Positions 62,150 to 64,000 of a stretch of 64,000 nt of DNA are shown here, piece after piece (the first letter of the stretch is position 1; every line of letters begins with the position of its first letter). The notes under the pieces were generated by a model. It saw only the letters and a list, made by a program, of their open reading frames with translations. It did no database searches and was not told the DNA's origin. Location of the stretch: the NCBI GenBank assembly GCA_016946835.1, contig JACVTC010000133.1:36001-100000 (forward strand), read 5' to 3'. The translations under genes and the position numbers were made by a program. Origin of the DNA: Neocallimastix lanati (nom. inval.). Taxonomy: Eukaryota > Neocallimastigomycota > Neocallimastigomycetes > Neocallimastigales > Neocallimastigaceae.

Positions 62150-63370
62150 TGATAAGAAAGAAATCTTAAAATATGATAGTTCACATAATCATCCTGATAA
62201 AGAATACGATGTATCTCTATCTATAATGAAACGTAAAATTAAAGACGGAATTGAAAAAAGTACAATTCCTTTTGGTATAAAAATAAAACCCCTATATAAT
62301 AAAATTTCTAAAGAAATGGGACATATATGTCCAGAATATAATTCAATTAAATCCCAAATATCAAGAAATTTAAATATAAAACTACCATCCAATGTAACAA
62401 CATTTACTGAAATTCCTAATGAATCTAAATATTATAAAACAAAGCGAGGTGAAAATTTTATGATATTCAAAAATTCTAATTTAATAATTTTTCAATCCTC
62501 TTTTCAGGAATGATGATATATTTGTTGATGATACATTTTTTATTGCCCTTAATTTAGTTATCAAATATTTATTACAAGAACTTATGCTAAAGAATTAGAT
62601 AGTTTTTACACTACTTCTTTTGCAATATTAAAAAATAATGAACAAGAAACATATAAAATATTATTTGAAAAATTAAAAAAAAAAATGCTAATACATGTAA
62701 TAATAATATTATAATTGAACCAAAAAATTTGCATTGTGATTTTGAAAGTGGTATATCTATAGCAGCAAAAGCAATATATTTCCTAATACAAATATTAAAT
62801 ATTGTATTTGGCATTATAAAAAATCATTAGATTAAAAAAAATAAATTGTGCTATAAATGAAGTAAAAAATGATAATAATATATTTATTTATTGTAAAGCT
62901 ATTTCAAATTTACCATTTATAAATCTTGAATACATATTTGATATTTATATCATAATTAAAATTAAATCCATTAAAAATAATTATTGTCAATTTTTAAAAA
63001 TTTTTAGAATATTTTTATAAAACATATTTAATTGATTATGATATGAAAATTTGGAATTATTATAATAATATGGAACATATAACAAACAATGCCTCAGAAT
63101 CACCCAATAATTACTTAAAATAATTTATTTCGAACAAAATCATCTTTTTATAAATTAATAGTTAAATTAAATGAACTTGAACATTTATCATATTATGATT
63201 ATCAAAGGGAATTTGGAAAATAAAAAAAAGAGCAATAAATAAAACTAATGAAATCACTATCTTAATTGAACTCTACAAAAATATTGAAGCCAAGTTAATT
63301 GATGCTAAAAGTGATAAAATTATTAATTTGTGGTTTGATTGTTTAACTGATTTAAATAATATAATATAAA
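62150..63370 (+). pseudogene. MULE-type (Mutator-like) transposase remnant
   Basis: Reading begins within a zinc-finger-like end (DSSHNHPDKEYDVS, about 62180), then 62226..62513 is open (KDGIEKSTIPFGIK, EMGHICPEYNSIKSQISR). After a shift comes DDIFVDDTFFI near 62515 with the first catalytic Asp, then TRTYAKELDSFYTTSFAIL, LHCDFESGISIAAKAI near 62730 with the second Asp, and a CIWHYKKSL-like block near 62810. At least four stops or shifts are present. The C-terminal part to about 63370 is mostly closed. The order matches MULE transposases, in which the FLYWCH/WRKY-like finger precedes the DDE domain. Confidence 0.65.
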
Positions 63371-64000
63371 TATTACTTTATAATAAATAATTAAGAAATG
63401 AGGAATGACCAAACGAAATAATCAGAATTATGTCATTCAAAAATGTCATTTATAAAGCTTATTAAATTTATACAGTTTATAAAAATATTCCAATATGTCT
63501 GTATAATTAATAATTTTGAATCTTGTGCGTTTCGTACAATAATTTTTTATAATTCTTTGTTAATAGAATATATTATTATTAATAAAATAATATTATGTAG
63601 CATAATATAACTAAAGCCACATATTTATATATATCACGTGAATTTTGGCGTAATTCAACCACCAAAAAAAAATAAAAAGATAAAAATTAAAATTATTAGT
63701 TATTTAAGTTCAGTTTATTTTAACTTAACTATATTTTATAATAATTTTTTAAGTAATAATTTTAAATTTTAATCTTTTTTTATTTAATTTATATTTAATT
63801 TATTTTGTATTACTTTACAAATTTTTAAAATTTATTAATTTTAATCTAATCCATTTTAAAATTTTATATAAAATGATAAATTTTTTATTTATTGTTTTAC
63901 TTTGAAAAAAATTTGTAAAAAAATAAATAAAAAAAAAAAAAATAAATAAATATAAATATAAAAATAAAAATAAAAAATAAAAATAAAAATACATATATAT
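63371..64000. other. AT-rich end of window
   Basis: No gene. A short GC-bearing palindromic-looking patch (TATCACGTGAATTTTGGCG at about 63633) is unexplained. Low-complexity AAATA repeats run to the edge. Confidence 0.5.

Overview
The window is extremely AT-rich eukaryotic DNA with low gene density: long homopolymer tracts, microsatellites, and small AT-rich introns. Three things point to an anaerobic gut fungus (Neocallimastigomycota). Two secreted esterases carry paired fungal-type (CBM10-like) dockerins. Three genes encode Asn/Lys/Ile-rich ankyrin repeat proteins. Cys-rich secreted and membrane proteins are also present. The genus assignment is inference and cannot be settled from the sequence alone.

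Layout. 0-2.5 kb and 10.1-12.1 kb: two paralogous 594-residue, two-exon, minus-strand genes (signal peptide, two dockerins, linker, beta-sandwich module, CE1-type esterase). Their product would be secreted and docked into the fungal cellulosome to remove ester substituents from hemicellulose. 5.75-6.55, 14.5-17.8 and 37.2-39.1 kb: three ankyrin-repeat genes of very different size. 8.56-9.04 kb: a GC-richer tRNA-derived SINE with A and B boxes and an 18-bp target duplication. 18.7-19.7 kb: a truncated copia fragment. 21.0-24.4 kb: an internally deleted copia element. 26.8-27.5 kb: an unidentified Cys-rich pseudogene. 28.9-31.4 kb: a broken gene for a PI-PLC joined to ricin-like lectin modules and two dockerins. 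31.8-33.9 kb: a 5'-truncated LINE. 34.7-35.3 kb: a small Cys-rich type I membrane protein. 39.6-45.9 kb: a nearly complete 6.3-kb copia element with LTRs and a 5-bp target duplication. 47-49 kb: remnants of class C GPCR-like receptors flanking a GC-richer island. 50.4-51.1 kb: a secreted DNA/RNA non-specific endonuclease. 53.0-59.1 kb: a decayed copia element interrupted by two ~750-bp solo LTRs. 60.1-61.8 kb: a large TTTTA satellite with two families of interspersed spacers. 62.1-63.4 kb: a MULE-type transposase pseudogene.

The only visible functional theme among intact genes is secretion: two dockerin esterases, an endonuclease and a Cys-rich membrane protein all start with signal peptides. 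The broken PI-PLC carries the same dockerins. The rest is dominated by transposable elements. Three copia elements with different LTRs share a primer-binding site that matches the anticodon arm of tRNA-Lys(CUU), which points to half-tRNA priming.
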